Both the position numbers and the translations under genes were made by a program. This document shows, piece after piece, positions 21,401 through 30,378 of a DNA stretch of 64,000 nucleotides. Positions within the stretch are counted from its first letter, which is position 1. Every line of letters begins with the position of its first letter. Location: assembly GCA_947502595.1 (NCBI GenBank), contig CANNAM010000014.1:1-64000 (forward strand). Direction: 5' to 3'. Under the pieces are notes generated by a model. That model was not told the origin of the DNA. It saw only the letters and a program-made list of their open reading frames with translations, and did not search any database. The stretch comes from an uncultured Marinicella sp. GTDB taxonomy: Bacteria > Pseudomonadota > Gammaproteobacteria > Xanthomonadales > Marinicellaceae.

Positions 21401-24400
21401 GTCAGTTTGGTGGTGAAGTTTTGGGTCAAGATCCACTGGATCCTCTGGCTTACCCATCGGCATTGATTTACATCCAATCGGATCCGAGTTTGCCAGGCTT
21501 TAACCCCAATGATGAACATGCTTTATTCGCACCATCCAATACCGGTACAGGCCATGAAGCCATATTTGCTTTGCGTGCTGATTTTGGTTCGGAATTGGTG
21601 GGTGACAGCAGTGCTTCATCTGATCCTTATGTGTTGGTGAAATACTATGATGAATCGGTACTTGAATGGAAAATGCGGGTTTATGAAGTGTTGGCCACAG
21701 GTGCTGGTTTTAACAGTTTTCAATTCACAGGCTTAGCCGCCACCACAGTTTCACCACCTTACCCTGTTAGGTTGTTGCCATCTTGTGCCGAAAGCCGAGC
21801 AGTGGGTCAAGCCCAAGGTGAACAGCCACCACCGCCATTTTTCCAAGACTACAAAGCACAGATATGGGCTAAATCAGCTGGCAGTGGCGAATTGTTATAC
21901 CATTACCCGCTACAGCCTGGCTTCTTTTATGATCTGGATAACAATGATGTGCAAGATGACATCAATGCAGACGGCAGTCCTGATTTAGACAGCACCTGTG
22001 TGCCTTGGTTGGCACGCTTATCGGAAAGCAAAGGTGGTACCGCTAACCCCACTGATCCGATTAAGATCAGGTACGACATCACATGGCCAGCAGATGTACC
22101 TCAGTTGGTGATTGGTGAAACATTATTAACCCCTAAGCGTGGCTTGCCAGACATTGTTAACCAAGCGGCTGCACAAGTGGTGTTTGATGGTCTTTACAAT
22201 TCACTGTCAGAGCCATTACCCAGTGATACACTGGCACAAATGATTGATCCATTGACGCCTCGTTTTGTGCGGCTGGATGAAATACCTGAGGCAGTAGCTA
22301 CAGAATTACAAACCACTGGTTTTGAATTGATTCTGGGATCAGCTGATGGCTCAATTAACTTACCAGCAGCGATTAAAAAGCGCATGTCATATGATCCGTT
22401 GAACAAAAAGCTCATACTGCAAGGCTTGTTCGATGAAACTGGCGCGGGTGAACCGCTGTTGGTGCTCAATGTGTTATCAAAAACAGATCGGGTGGCTTTG
22501 AAAAAACTCAATGGTGGCAACGGTTCTGAAGAGTCTTCGTTTACCGGGGATTGTAGTGACAATGGTTGTAACTGGGATCAAGCCATCGAGGCCTTGTTCC
22601 GTCTCAGCCGGAACCCCAATGGCATCCAACGAATTTGTACCAACTCTACTGTTAATGACAACAATGTACGTGAATGTCAGGCTTCAAACCCTGTCACTGC
22701 AGATGATGTCTTGATTGGTTTTCAAGACAGTAACAATGATTACGTGCTTGAACCATTCACTGCTGTGGGTGCAAGGGCTGCATTGACTGCGGGTAATGCC
22801 CAAGGCAGTGGATTCATGACATTGGCATTCAACAACGACCCTTCGCTGACACCTTTGCCGGTCAGTTTAAATATCATCCGTGTTGATTGTTTGCAATCAC
22901 CGCCACCACCTGTGCTGCCTGGTGATGCTGATATTTACTCCAGTTACCAAGGACAACTACAGGTAATCGCCCCAGAAAATATCTTTGATGAACAGGTGGT
23001 GTTGCGTCATTCGGGTGATTTTGGTGGTAATCCAGATGCCTTAGAATTTGAATGGTTTTTCCATCCAGATGAAGATGGCACCCCACCTCAGCCATTACCT
23101 GACCCCAGCAGCGGGCAGCTCAATGGATGGATTAAATACCCAGTCAGTGAACCTTTGGGGGCCAATGAAATCACCATTGCTGGAGCCAACATCCAAACTT
23201 TATCAGATAACTGGTATGTGGCCAGATACCGTGGCTTACCAGCCTGTAACAACGGATCCGAATGGAGCTTATGGGCTGGACAACCTGGTGCCACACCATT
23301 AGACCAGCGGGCTCAGCTGGCAGAAGGTTGGGTTAAGCGGGTATTGAAACGATTGAATCCTTTTGAAGCCAGGGTACAAAATTTTGCCCAAGCTGAAACC
23401 AATAACTATGCCAGCATGTTGATTCAGCTGGGTGAACGTTATGAGGGTGACATTGCGATGAACAATGACCCTGATAACCTGAACAGCATTGGTTTAATTG
23501 AAGCCTATACCACGGTGATGCGACGGGCGATGTCACTCAGTGTCGATTCAACGCCTCCGGTCAACTACGATCCTGCCAACAATGCCATATTATTAGTGGC
23601 CTCTAGGTTGGTTGATTTTTACACCTTGTTAGGCAATGAAGCATATGCCGACGCCCAAGATCCGATGATTGGGATCACCACAGAAAATGGTGTGGTTTCA
23701 CTGGCGCCGACCATCTTCAATTTTCAGAACCAGTTGGACTCTTTGCTGACTGAGGAGTTGGTCCTGTTGCGCGGACGTGACGACAGCCAAGGGCCAGTTG
23801 CGGCCAATCCTGTGTACAACCGTTTGTTTTGGAATTTCACCACCGGTGATGGCGAAGTGGCTTATGCTTTGTCTTATAACATCTCGGACCAAAATGCTTC
23901 GGGTGTGATTGATGAGTTTGATGCCAGAATCCAGTTTCCACAAGGACATGGCGATGCATGGGGGCATTATTTAACCGCCACCGATATTTATTATGAATTG
24001 CTGCGCCATCCTTTTTACAGTTGGAACCCCAGAACAGAGGCCATCACCATTGCTGGTGCACCCAATCAAGTGGATTTCTTGGATGAAAGACAATTTGCTG
24101 AAACAGCTGCGGCCAAAGCCAGAACGGGCGCAGAAATTGTTGATTTAACCTACCGTTCAGCTTATGTTGAGGACCCAGCAGGTCAGTACCAAGGTTATGT
24201 GGACAGCAACCCTGATCGTGCTTGGGGTGTATCAGGATGGGGCCGCCGTGCAGGCATGGGGGCTTATTTTGATTGGGTAACGGCCAATGCCATCATACCT
24301 GCTGAAGACCCAGACCCCAGTCATGTGGGTATTCAACGAATTGAACGTAAAAACATCTTGGAGTTGGATAAAATTGCTTCACAATACCTGGAAATCCAAG

Positions 24401-26913
24401 GGCAGATTGATGAAACAGATCGGGGCTTAAATCCCCTGGGTTTAGCCAGTGGTGTGGTGCCATTTGACATTGACCCAGCTTTGTTGAATTCAGGTACGAA
24501 CAGTAAATCGCACTTTGAGCAAGTTTATGCCAGGGCCGAACAGGCTTTAGATAATGTCATCAGTGTTTGGGATTTTGCCAACCAAATTAATAACATGATG
24601 CGGCAGAATCAAGACAGTGTAGATAACCTAAATGACAATGCTGTTTATGAGGAAAATGATTTCAATAATCAATTGATTGAGATATTTGGCATGCCTTACG
24701 ATGACGACATTGGTCCTGGTGGCACTTACCCATCTGGTTATGATGGGCCTGACCTGTATCATTATATGTATATAGACAGCCCCGCATTGGCAGGTACGCC
24801 ATTTGATTTTTCTTGTACTGAAACAAGCAATGGCAATTGTACAGGTTACGATCCAAGCAGTGGCACAGTGGCGGTGGTTAATGAATACGTTGGATCATAT
24901 GCGCCGATTGCAGGTGGCGTCAATTTTTTCAATATGGGAGCGGCCGAAGTCAATGCGCCTAACGAAGAGTCAGGTTGTGGTGACAATGCACTTGGAGCAG
25001 GTTGTGCATTGGGCACTTTGAGTAACAACAATCTAGAGGTCACTTACCATACTGTTGAATCAGCCGACCTGGGATTTGCTTTTGCTAAGCCTGCAAGTTG
25101 GACAGGCTCCAGACGAGCTGTGGGGCGTTTGCAGGAAGTTCAGAATGAAATGGTTCAGGCCAGAGTGGCTATCAAACAAGCGATGATTGATTATGACATC
25201 TTACGCAAAGACATCAATTCGCAAGTTGATACCTTACGTGCAACATTTGATATATTAGAGTCTAATATTGATATTGGTAACGATGCCACCAATACCATTT
25301 TAGGTATCGAAGCAGGTGTCTTTGCCATTCAAACCGCAGCAGCGATTGCACACCGAACGGCCAAAGGCCTGTCCACCTCATTCAAAGCTGCCAAAGAGTG
25401 TATACCTAGTAATATGATTGCTGGTTTGGCAGGTGGTGGTGATTTGTTCTCCACTGTGAAGTGTGCCACCCAATCAGTTGGTAATGTGGCTGCTTTTGTG
25501 GTCGACACAGTGGGTGATGGACTGGATGTTGCTGCCAATGGTGTGAACCTGTCTATCAACCATGTGGCCACGGCAGCTGAAACTGAAGTGCAAATCAATG
25601 ACGCCAACCTTGAGCTGTATAATGTTTCTGGTGGCATTGATGAATTGTTACGGCGAGAACCGGCCTTGCGTGCAGAAATTTATGCCCGCGCTGAGTCTGC
25701 CAGACAATTGATCGGTAAATACAACACCACATTGACTCAAGGTTTGCAATTGGGTGAAAAATTAGTGGCCTTCAGGCGTGGTGGCGCAGCTGCTATTCAA
25801 GAGTACCGCTATGAAGACATGGCTTTCAGAATTTTCCGCAACGATGCTTTACAAAAATACCGGGCCGCTTTTGATTTGGCTGCCAGGTATGTCTATATGG
25901 CAGCCGCAGCGTATGATTATGAAACCAATTTACTCGGCACAGACTCGCAAGCAGGACAGTCGTTTCTGACTGATATAGTAAAAGAGCGTTCCATTGGTCA
26001 AATCTTAAATGGTGAACCGGTGGTTGGTTCACGTGGTCTGGCAGATGCCATGGCCAGGATGAAGTTAAATTTTGACGTGCTCAAAGGGCAGATGGGTTTC
26101 AACAATCCACAAGTCGAAACCAATCGTTTCTCCTTGCGCTATGAATTGTTCAGAATTGAAGATGATGAAGCTGCTGATGACACTTGGCGCGAACAGCTTG
26201 AGGCCACACGGGTTAACAACCTTTGGGACATTCCCGAATTCAGACGTTATGCCCGACCCTTTGCACCAGAAGAAGCTGGGCCTCAACCAGGCTTGGTGAT
26301 TACTTTTGACACCAATGTGCTGTTTGGCTTGAACTTCTTTGGTAATGAGTTAGGACCCAATGACAGTGCGTATGATTCGAGTCAATTTTCAACCCGCATC
26401 CGTGGCGTAGGGACTTGGTTTGAAGCGTATGCCAATTTGCCTTTGGCCAATACGCCTAGAATGTATTTGATTCCAATAGGTGCTGATGTGATGCGTTCAC
26501 CCAATGCCGATGATTTCAGCGTGCGGCAGTGGCAAATACTCGACCAAGTCGTACCTGTGCCACTGCCACTGGGAGCAACGGATTTAGATGCCCATGATTG
26601 GTTGCCTTCGATTGACAACCAAATCGGTGATCCTACACAAATTCGTCGTTACTCTCAGTACCTGGCGCATCATTTCTCAGAACCTTTTGATATCGATCAA
26701 GTGGCAACCAGTTCTCGCTTGATTGGGCGTTCTGTATGGAACCGCAAATGGATGATGATCATCCCTGGAGCCAGTTTCCTCAATGATCCGAATCAAGGTT
26801 TAGACACCTTTATTCATGGGCAGCTCATACCCGGTGGGGATGGGGAGCGAGATGGCAATGGTGTGAATGACATACACCTGTTCTTTACCACTTATTCTTA
26901 CTCAGGAAATTGA
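18439..26913 (+). CDS. Very large secreted protein: SBBP-like N-terminus, helical C-terminal third
   Basis: About 2824 residues. GTG 18439 is preferred because AAGGAG (18427-18432) ends six bases before it; TTG 18433 has no room for that site. ATG 18478 would start right at the signal peptide (FFLTGILMYSTLGWA). Residues about 20-720 carry SBBP-like beta-propeller repeats (VWALRAGGPSDD-type blades, D-x-x-GN-x-Y-x-x-G) interrupted by a lectin-like segment around residues 265-450. A Ca-binding-like run (DLDNNDVQDDINADGSPDLD) lies near residue 1160. Residues about 1500-2200 are Asp/Asn-rich with long helices. Residues about 2230-2560 are strongly helical (coiled-coil-like QEVQNEMVQARVAIKQAM, then Ala-rich membrane-like segments). 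The last 200 residues look beta-rich (GRSVWNRKWMMIIPGASF; end TYSYSGN). No enzyme motif found. The stop overlaps ATG 26910. Confidence 0.75.
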   Translation: MINTINKLNGRINMKAFFLTGILMYSTLGWAAWPTGVGGPSDETVVDSVTSMTGHTFVLGQFQGTAVFDGIELNSQGLNDIYILKLNSGGTVEWALRAGGPSDDLPKSITTDAAGNVYIVGAHYGVSRFGSDDLVASDGVKNGFLAKINSAGSWLWTKEIGKAGYESDVIDVKSVEGDSGVIPPVEGSVFITGYFRQQIDIANHQSFNSGLGSESSELLVVRFQQDGDFVWAQHRNQSRAEFPTAMDVSDEGVLYITGNTTGVVDLYNEDFEGISGDIRGYGWRSNWNPTACPNPGVSGWAGQRHYGVRAHNKPGNSSKDMYMGGTPSNEGTSSYLNGLALVSPKFNLGQGGNVTISFDVIEGRSPFSEPPDQGENLSVYLVPGNYNPPGGTTLYDGHPYPLLGDVDGNTASVWKGGDSRTNGTYTYTIPGNYYGSGAKLMFVKNVSSGSCYDAWHVDNLIVSGSAPAENFVFEVVNTNASTPTFNAAKSISSAISISDMVFDNVRDSVIISGTNNSDGTAFCDSNSMPSGSILASYGSDLACDWVKHPNTASASVGTGVTVDNDGNIYQTGYFKDAMTFPVDKQCIPNTGLDPVDETIYSASEFDDVFMVSFNQNGVACWLTGGDYYDETDGYPAIMGDIETEKGVSITTDGIGSLIIAGQMESSIVLGLDNRVDGQGGTDVFITNWGLDGRPFQVESWPVGVALVPPPNAVVSELTAVPEFFRDGEVVNALQDKLFYWQGPIGQEGSANYREAQLIPLRPFGEIEVHWRISADATNPNRVITSGVANWPGQQCDNLTLTSECYQLHAAGAPVEIEPASGEYLFFDLAYGSGDAIVNNKVFNNNLSGFSTLVYLKGPSPDVTLYPIVIEVVRSVPFNTLSNFDDNVAWEIGKKVTDDYHNEVGRTGYVLNELAYYDGTGISSAYNRSARTGQILPVNRIVSSRPQDVGRELSVAWYHNNSRGVYWPDRAVRYDPQWPFDPDKIIIASQFGGEVLGQDPLDPLAYPSALIYIQSDPSLPGFNPNDEHALFAPSNTGTGHEAIFALRADFGSELVGDSSASSDPYVLVKYYDESVLEWKMRVYEVLATGAGFNSFQFTGLAATTVSPPYPVRLLPSCAESRAVGQAQGEQPPPPFFQDYKAQIWAKSAGSGELLYHYPLQPGFFYDLDNNDVQDDINADGSPDLDSTCVPWLARLSESKGGTANPTDPIKIRYDITWPADVPQLVIGETLLTPKRGLPDIVNQAAAQVVFDGLYNSLSEPLPSDTLAQMIDPLTPRFVRLDEIPEAVATELQTTGFELILGSADGSINLPAAIKKRMSYDPLNKKLILQGLFDETGAGEPLLVLNVLSKTDRVALKKLNGGNGSEESSFTGDCSDNGCNWDQAIEALFRLSRNPNGIQRICTNSTVNDNNVRECQASNPVTADDVLIGFQDSNNDYVLEPFTAVGARAALTAGNAQGSGFMTLAFNNDPSLTPLPVSLNIIRVDCLQSPPPPVLPGDADIYSSYQGQLQVIAPENIFDEQVVLRHSGDFGGNPDALEFEWFFHPDEDGTPPQPLPDPSSGQLNGWIKYPVSEPLGANEITIAGANIQTLSDNWYVARYRGLPACNNGSEWSLWAGQPGATPLDQRAQLAEGWVKRVLKRLNPFEARVQNFAQAETNNYASMLIQLGERYEGDIAMNNDPDNLNSIGLIEAYTTVMRRAMSLSVDSTPPVNYDPANNAILLVASRLVDFYTLLGNEAYADAQDPMIGITTENGVVSLAPTIFNFQNQLDSLLTEELVLLRGRDDSQGPVAANPVYNRLFWNFTTGDGEVAYALSYNISDQNASGVIDEFDARIQFPQGHGDAWGHYLTATDIYYELLRHPFYSWNPRTEAITIAGAPNQVDFLDERQFAETAAAKARTGAEIVDLTYRSAYVEDPAGQYQGYVDSNPDRAWGVSGWGRRAGMGAYFDWVTANAIIPAEDPDPSHVGIQRIERKNILELDKIASQYLEIQGQIDETDRGLNPLGLASGVVPFDIDPALLNSGTNSKSHFEQVYARAEQALDNVISVWDFANQINNMMRQNQDSVDNLNDNAVYEENDFNNQLIEIFGMPYDDDIGPGGTYPSGYDGPDLYHYMYIDSPALAGTPFDFSCTETSNGNCTGYDPSSGTVAVVNEYVGSYAPIAGGVNFFNMGAAEVNAPNEESGCGDNALGAGCALGTLSNNNLEVTYHTVESADLGFAFAKPASWTGSRRAVGRLQEVQNEMVQARVAIKQAMIDYDILRKDINSQVDTLRATFDILESNIDIGNDATNTILGIEAGVFAIQTAAAIAHRTAKGLSTSFKAAKECIPSNMIAGLAGGGDLFSTVKCATQSVGNVAAFVVDTVGDGLDVAANGVNLSINHVATAAETEVQINDANLELYNVSGGIDELLRREPALRAEIYARAESARQLIGKYNTTLTQGLQLGEKLVAFRRGGAAAIQEYRYEDMAFRIFRNDALQKYRAAFDLAARYVYMAAAAYDYETNLLGTDSQAGQSFLTDIVKERSIGQILNGEPVVGSRGLADAMARMKLNFDVLKGQMGFNNPQVETNRFSLRYELFRIEDDEAADDTWREQLEATRVNNLWDIPEFRRYARPFAPEEAGPQPGLVITFDTNVLFGLNFFGNELGPNDSAYDSSQFSTRIRGVGTWFEAYANLPLANTPRMYLIPIGADVMRSPNADDFSVRQWQILDQVVPVPLPLGATDLDAHDWLPSIDNQIGDPTQIRRYSQYLAHHFSEPFDIDQVATSSRLIGRSVWNRKWMMIIPGASFLNDPNQGLDTFIHGQLIPGGDGERDGNGVNDIHLFFTTYSYSGN

Positions 26914-26915
26914 TC

Positions 26916-29171
26916 ATGAAACATTACAGATCACTGCTTGTATTGATTGTCACTTTAATGCTTTCCAGCACTCAAGTATCGGCAAAATTGTCACAACCTG
27001 ATTATGTGTTGTATGGCACTGCCACATGGTTTGGTGGCCCGTTGCCCACAGAGTCTGAAGTCAGTATATATTTAAACAACCAGCTGTTAACCGCGGCGTC
27101 CTATAAAATGGGTACCAACGATAACCTCAACGGCCTGTATGCCCTAAGGATACCGATGGACAGCAACGACCCCAGAACGTTTGGCAGCGCCAGGCCGGGT
27201 GATCCTGCCTCTGTATTTATCAATGGCAGCCTGGTAGCTGATGTTTTGGTGGGTGATTATGGTGTGGCAGAGCGCCTGGATATTGACCCCATCAATTTAT
27301 CTGCTAACACCTCGGTTATCACCTTGATGGCTGGTGAAGTGGTTGAAGGTAATGTGGGGCAAACCACTTTAACCATGCAAGTGCAATTGTCTAATCAAGC
27401 CGAAGCAGAAGTCAGTGTTGATTGGCAAAATGTCGATGGCACTGCCATCGGTGGCGACAGTTGTACCTTTGATGTGGATTATTTGAATACCAATGGTACG
27501 GCAGTCATCGGCATAGGTGAATCGCAAACAGACATCAACATTCAGGTTTGTGGTGACACTTTAATCGAAGCCAGTGAAACCTTTGATATTGTATTGAGCC
27601 AGGCAGAAAATGGTGTGATTCAGTTTGATCGTGCACAAGGGACTATTTTGGACGATGATGGTTTGCCACAATTGCATGGTTATGATGCGGTGATATACGA
27701 ACCCAGCTCTGGTGACTTGGTACATGAATTTGAGTTGCGTTTGTCGAGGGCTTATGAGCAAGCTGTCAGTGTGAATTACAACACTGTGGGCAACAGTGCC
27801 ACAGCAAATGTTGACTTTGTTGCCGCCTCTGGTACGTTGGTGATACCCGCAGGCGTTGTAACGGCCAGTATTCCAGTCACATTTTTAGCTGATGCAGAAG
27901 ATGAAGGCATTGAAATCATGACTGTTCAATTAAGTGCGGTGAATAACGCCACATTAGTCAGTAATGAATTAACCGCATTTATTCTAGATGCCAACCAAGA
28001 ACAACAAACCGAAGAATCTAATGTTGTCACCAACGAAGATGTACCTGATTTAATCAGTCCCTCGGACGTGCAATTCAGTGCCGATGGTCAATACTTATAT
28101 GTCTCTACTTTGCATGAGGGTGGCAGTGTGTTGCGCTTTGCTTTCAATAATGGCCAATTGAACCACCTTGAAACCATTAACAACATGACAGTCGGCTTTG
28201 AAAGCGGCTTGTTTGGTTTGATTCGTGATTTAAGCTTGTCTCCCAATGGGCAGTATTTATTTGCAGCAGCCAGTGGTGATCAAGCCATCATGTCTTTCAC
28301 TCGCAATGCCATTGATGGGACTTTAGTGCTTAACCAAACGGTGGAAAACAACCTGACTCAAGATTTTGGTATTGAAGGTGTTTATGGCCTGGCCATGAGT
28401 CCAGATGGGCAATTTATATATGCTGTGGGCAGCGAGTCAGATGCTTTGACCGTATTTGCTGTCAATGATACGGATGGCAGCCTAAGCTTTGTTGAAAAAG
28501 AGGTGTTAGGCATCGATGACCCAAGCGATGCAGGAGGACCGGTGGTTTTCATGGATCGCCCAATTGATGTCCAAGTTTCAGCAGACGGTATGCAGGTTTA
28601 TGTGGCTGCAGACTTTTCATCTTCGCTGGCGGTTTTCAACCGAGACCCACTGACCGGTGAACTGAGTTTTCAGGAAGCTTTCAAAAAAGGCGTCAATGGT
28701 GTGACCGGGCTTGGTGGGGCTGCAGCGGTGTGGTCCTCTAATGACAGCCGTCATTTGTATGTGATGGGACGAGGGGATGACAGCGTAGCAGTGTTCGACC
28801 GCAGTCCTACAGGAACCATTTCATTCAACCGTACATTGACGCAACAACAAGCTGACTTTATTGGCTTGAATGCGCCTTTGGCAGTGATTGGCTCACATGA
28901 TGACAGTCGTTTATATGGCTTGGGCTTTGATGATTCTTCACTGGTGTCATTCGAGCGAGTGGTGGACAACAATGACCCAAATTATGGTCAATTAACTTTT
29001 GCTGATATCGAGCAAGACAATGTCAATGACGTGAACTCCTTGGCAGGTCCTATCGCACTGGATTTGAACCCAGATGGTAAGTGGATTGTGGTAGCTGCTG
29101 GGATTGACAATGCTTTGAGTTTATTTAAAACACATTTAAATGATTTGATTTTCGCCAGTGGCTTTGATTGA
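26916..29171 (+). CDS. Secreted Calx-beta / lactonase-type propeller protein
   Basis: 752 residues from ATG 26916, which has AGGA eight bases upstream. ATG 26910 overlaps the previous stop but leaves almost no spacing to that site. A signal peptide (LLVLIVTLMLSSTQVSA) is followed by about 110 residues of unassigned sequence. Two Calx-beta domains follow (residues about 145-245 and 255-355; motifs TLTMQVQLSNQAEAEVSVDW, GTILDDD, EGIEIMTVQLS). Then comes one beta-propeller of about 370 residues with lactonase-like blades (SPNGQYLFAA, SPDGQFIYAV). It closely resembles the propellers inside the 4524-residue protein. The C-terminus is LIFASGFD, echoing FIFKDGFD in that protein. Calx-beta domains usually bind calcium. 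Last gene of the operon; an extracellular partner of the giant protein is likely but inferred. Confidence 0.85.
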   Translation: MKHYRSLLVLIVTLMLSSTQVSAKLSQPDYVLYGTATWFGGPLPTESEVSIYLNNQLLTAASYKMGTNDNLNGLYALRIPMDSNDPRTFGSARPGDPASVFINGSLVADVLVGDYGVAERLDIDPINLSANTSVITLMAGEVVEGNVGQTTLTMQVQLSNQAEAEVSVDWQNVDGTAIGGDSCTFDVDYLNTNGTAVIGIGESQTDINIQVCGDTLIEASETFDIVLSQAENGVIQFDRAQGTILDDDGLPQLHGYDAVIYEPSSGDLVHEFELRLSRAYEQAVSVNYNTVGNSATANVDFVAASGTLVIPAGVVTASIPVTFLADAEDEGIEIMTVQLSAVNNATLVSNELTAFILDANQEQQTEESNVVTNEDVPDLISPSDVQFSADGQYLYVSTLHEGGSVLRFAFNNGQLNHLETINNMTVGFESGLFGLIRDLSLSPNGQYLFAAASGDQAIMSFTRNAIDGTLVLNQTVENNLTQDFGIEGVYGLAMSPDGQFIYAVGSESDALTVFAVNDTDGSLSFVEKEVLGIDDPSDAGGPVVFMDRPIDVQVSADGMQVYVAADFSSSLAVFNRDPLTGELSFQEAFKKGVNGVTGLGGAAAVWSSNDSRHLYVMGRGDDSVAVFDRSPTGTISFNRTLTQQQADFIGLNAPLAVIGSHDDSRLYGLGFDDSSLVSFERVVDNNDPNYGQLTFADIEQDNVNDVNSLAGPIALDLNPDGKWIVVAAGIDNALSLFKTHLNDLIFASGFD

Positions 29172-29251
29172 CATGGTCTCAGCAATGTATTTGTAGCAGG
29201 CCAATGAATGATTATCAGTTTATCAAGATAGCTGCTTAATAAATGTAAGGT

Positions 29252-29280
29252 ATCAGGTTAAAATGCAGTTTTAACCTGAT
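29252..29280 (+). promoter_or_regulatory. Perfect 12-bp hairpin just before pheA
   Basis: ATCAGGTTAAAA (29252-29263) and TTTTAACCTGAT (29269-29280) form a perfect 12-bp stem with a TGCAG loop, ending nine bases before the pheA ATG. No T tract follows on the plus strand, so it is not a standard terminator. It could be an operator, a translational control hairpin, or the end of the giant operon's mRNA. Confidence 0.5.
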
Positions 29281-29289
29281 TGATGACTT

Positions 29290-30378
29290 ATGACTGTAGA
29301 CAACGAAAAGTGGCTGCTTAGTTTGCGCACGCAAATAGATCAAATCGATGCAAACATTCAACAGCTCATCACTGAACGAGCGACGATAGCCAACCAAGTA
29401 GCACAAAGCAAAAGTAAAGCCGATGCAGGTGGGGTTTACTATCGACCTGAAAGGGAAGCGCAAGTACTCAGAGCGGTTAAAGCACGTAATCAAGGCCCTT
29501 TGACTGATGAAGCCCTGTTGCGCTTGTTCAAAGAAATCATGTCTGCCTGTTTGGCCCAACAAAAACCCCTAAACATTGCTTTTTTAGGTCCTGAAGGTAC
29601 ATTTTCTGAAATGGCCACCTATAAATACTTTGGCCATTCAATCAAAGCCATTCCAGAGCTAAGCATAGATCATGTTTTTGCTGAAGTGGAAGCCGGTGTG
29701 GTTGACTATGGCGTGGTGCCTATTGAGAATTCGACCGAAGGTGCGGTGAATAATACATTGGATATGTTCGTCAATTCACCCTTGAAAATCTGTGGTGAGA
29801 TTGATTTACCAATTCACCATAACTTGATGTCCAAACAAAAAAGCCTGAGTAACATCAATATCATTTATTCTCACAGTCAGTCTTTGGCGCAATGCCGCAC
29901 TTGGTTGCGATCACATGCGCCGGATATAGAAACCATCCCAGTGGCCTCCAATGCTGAAGCAGCCAGAAAGGCCTCTTTTAATGAACATGCTGCCGCCATT
30001 GCAGGTGAATCAGCTGCGGGCATGTATGGTTTAGAGATCCTTCACAGTGACATTGAAGACCAAGCTGATAACACCACCCGTTTTTTAGTGATAGGCAAGC
30101 AGTTGTTAACCAGAAGCGGCGATGATAAATCGTCTTTGATGGTGGCTGGTAAAGATGAGCCTGGTGTGCTGTTTCATATCCTTAAGCCATTGAATGATCA
30201 TGGCATCAGTATGAAACGCATAGAGTCACGGCCTTCCAAATTAGGCAAATGGGATTATGTGTTTTTTATTGATGTAGAAGGACATGTTGAAGACGAGGGT
30301 TTGTCACAAGCCATAGCCACCATGCAAAGGTTTACTTCAAATTTAAAAGTACTGGGTTCATACCCGAAGTCTATTTAG
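29290..30378 (+). CDS. pheA: Chorismate mutase / prephenate dehydratase (P-protein)
   Basis: 362 residues, the usual length for the bifunctional P-protein. It converts chorismate to prephenate and then to phenylpyruvate in cytoplasmic phenylalanine synthesis. Residues about 8-90 are the AroQ chorismate mutase (LRTQIDQIDANIQQLITERA). Residues about 95-275 are the prephenate dehydratase (GPEGTFSEMA; ENSTEGAVNNTLDMF; catalytic TTRF). Residues about 285-360 are the ACT regulatory domain (DEPGVLFHILKPL; ESRP), which in this family binds phenylalanine for feedback inhibition. No Shine-Dalgarno sequence is visible before ATG 29290, where a 12-bp hairpin sits instead. It lies 118 bases after the giant operon and is probably transcribed separately. 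Confidence 0.95.
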   Translation: MTVDNEKWLLSLRTQIDQIDANIQQLITERATIANQVAQSKSKADAGGVYYRPEREAQVLRAVKARNQGPLTDEALLRLFKEIMSACLAQQKPLNIAFLGPEGTFSEMATYKYFGHSIKAIPELSIDHVFAEVEAGVVDYGVVPIENSTEGAVNNTLDMFVNSPLKICGEIDLPIHHNLMSKQKSLSNINIIYSHSQSLAQCRTWLRSHAPDIETIPVASNAEAARKASFNEHAAAIAGESAAGMYGLEILHSDIEDQADNTTRFLVIGKQLLTRSGDDKSSLMVAGKDEPGVLFHILKPLNDHGISMKRIESRPSKLGKWDYVFFIDVEGHVEDEGLSQAIATMQRFTSNLKVLGSYPKSI

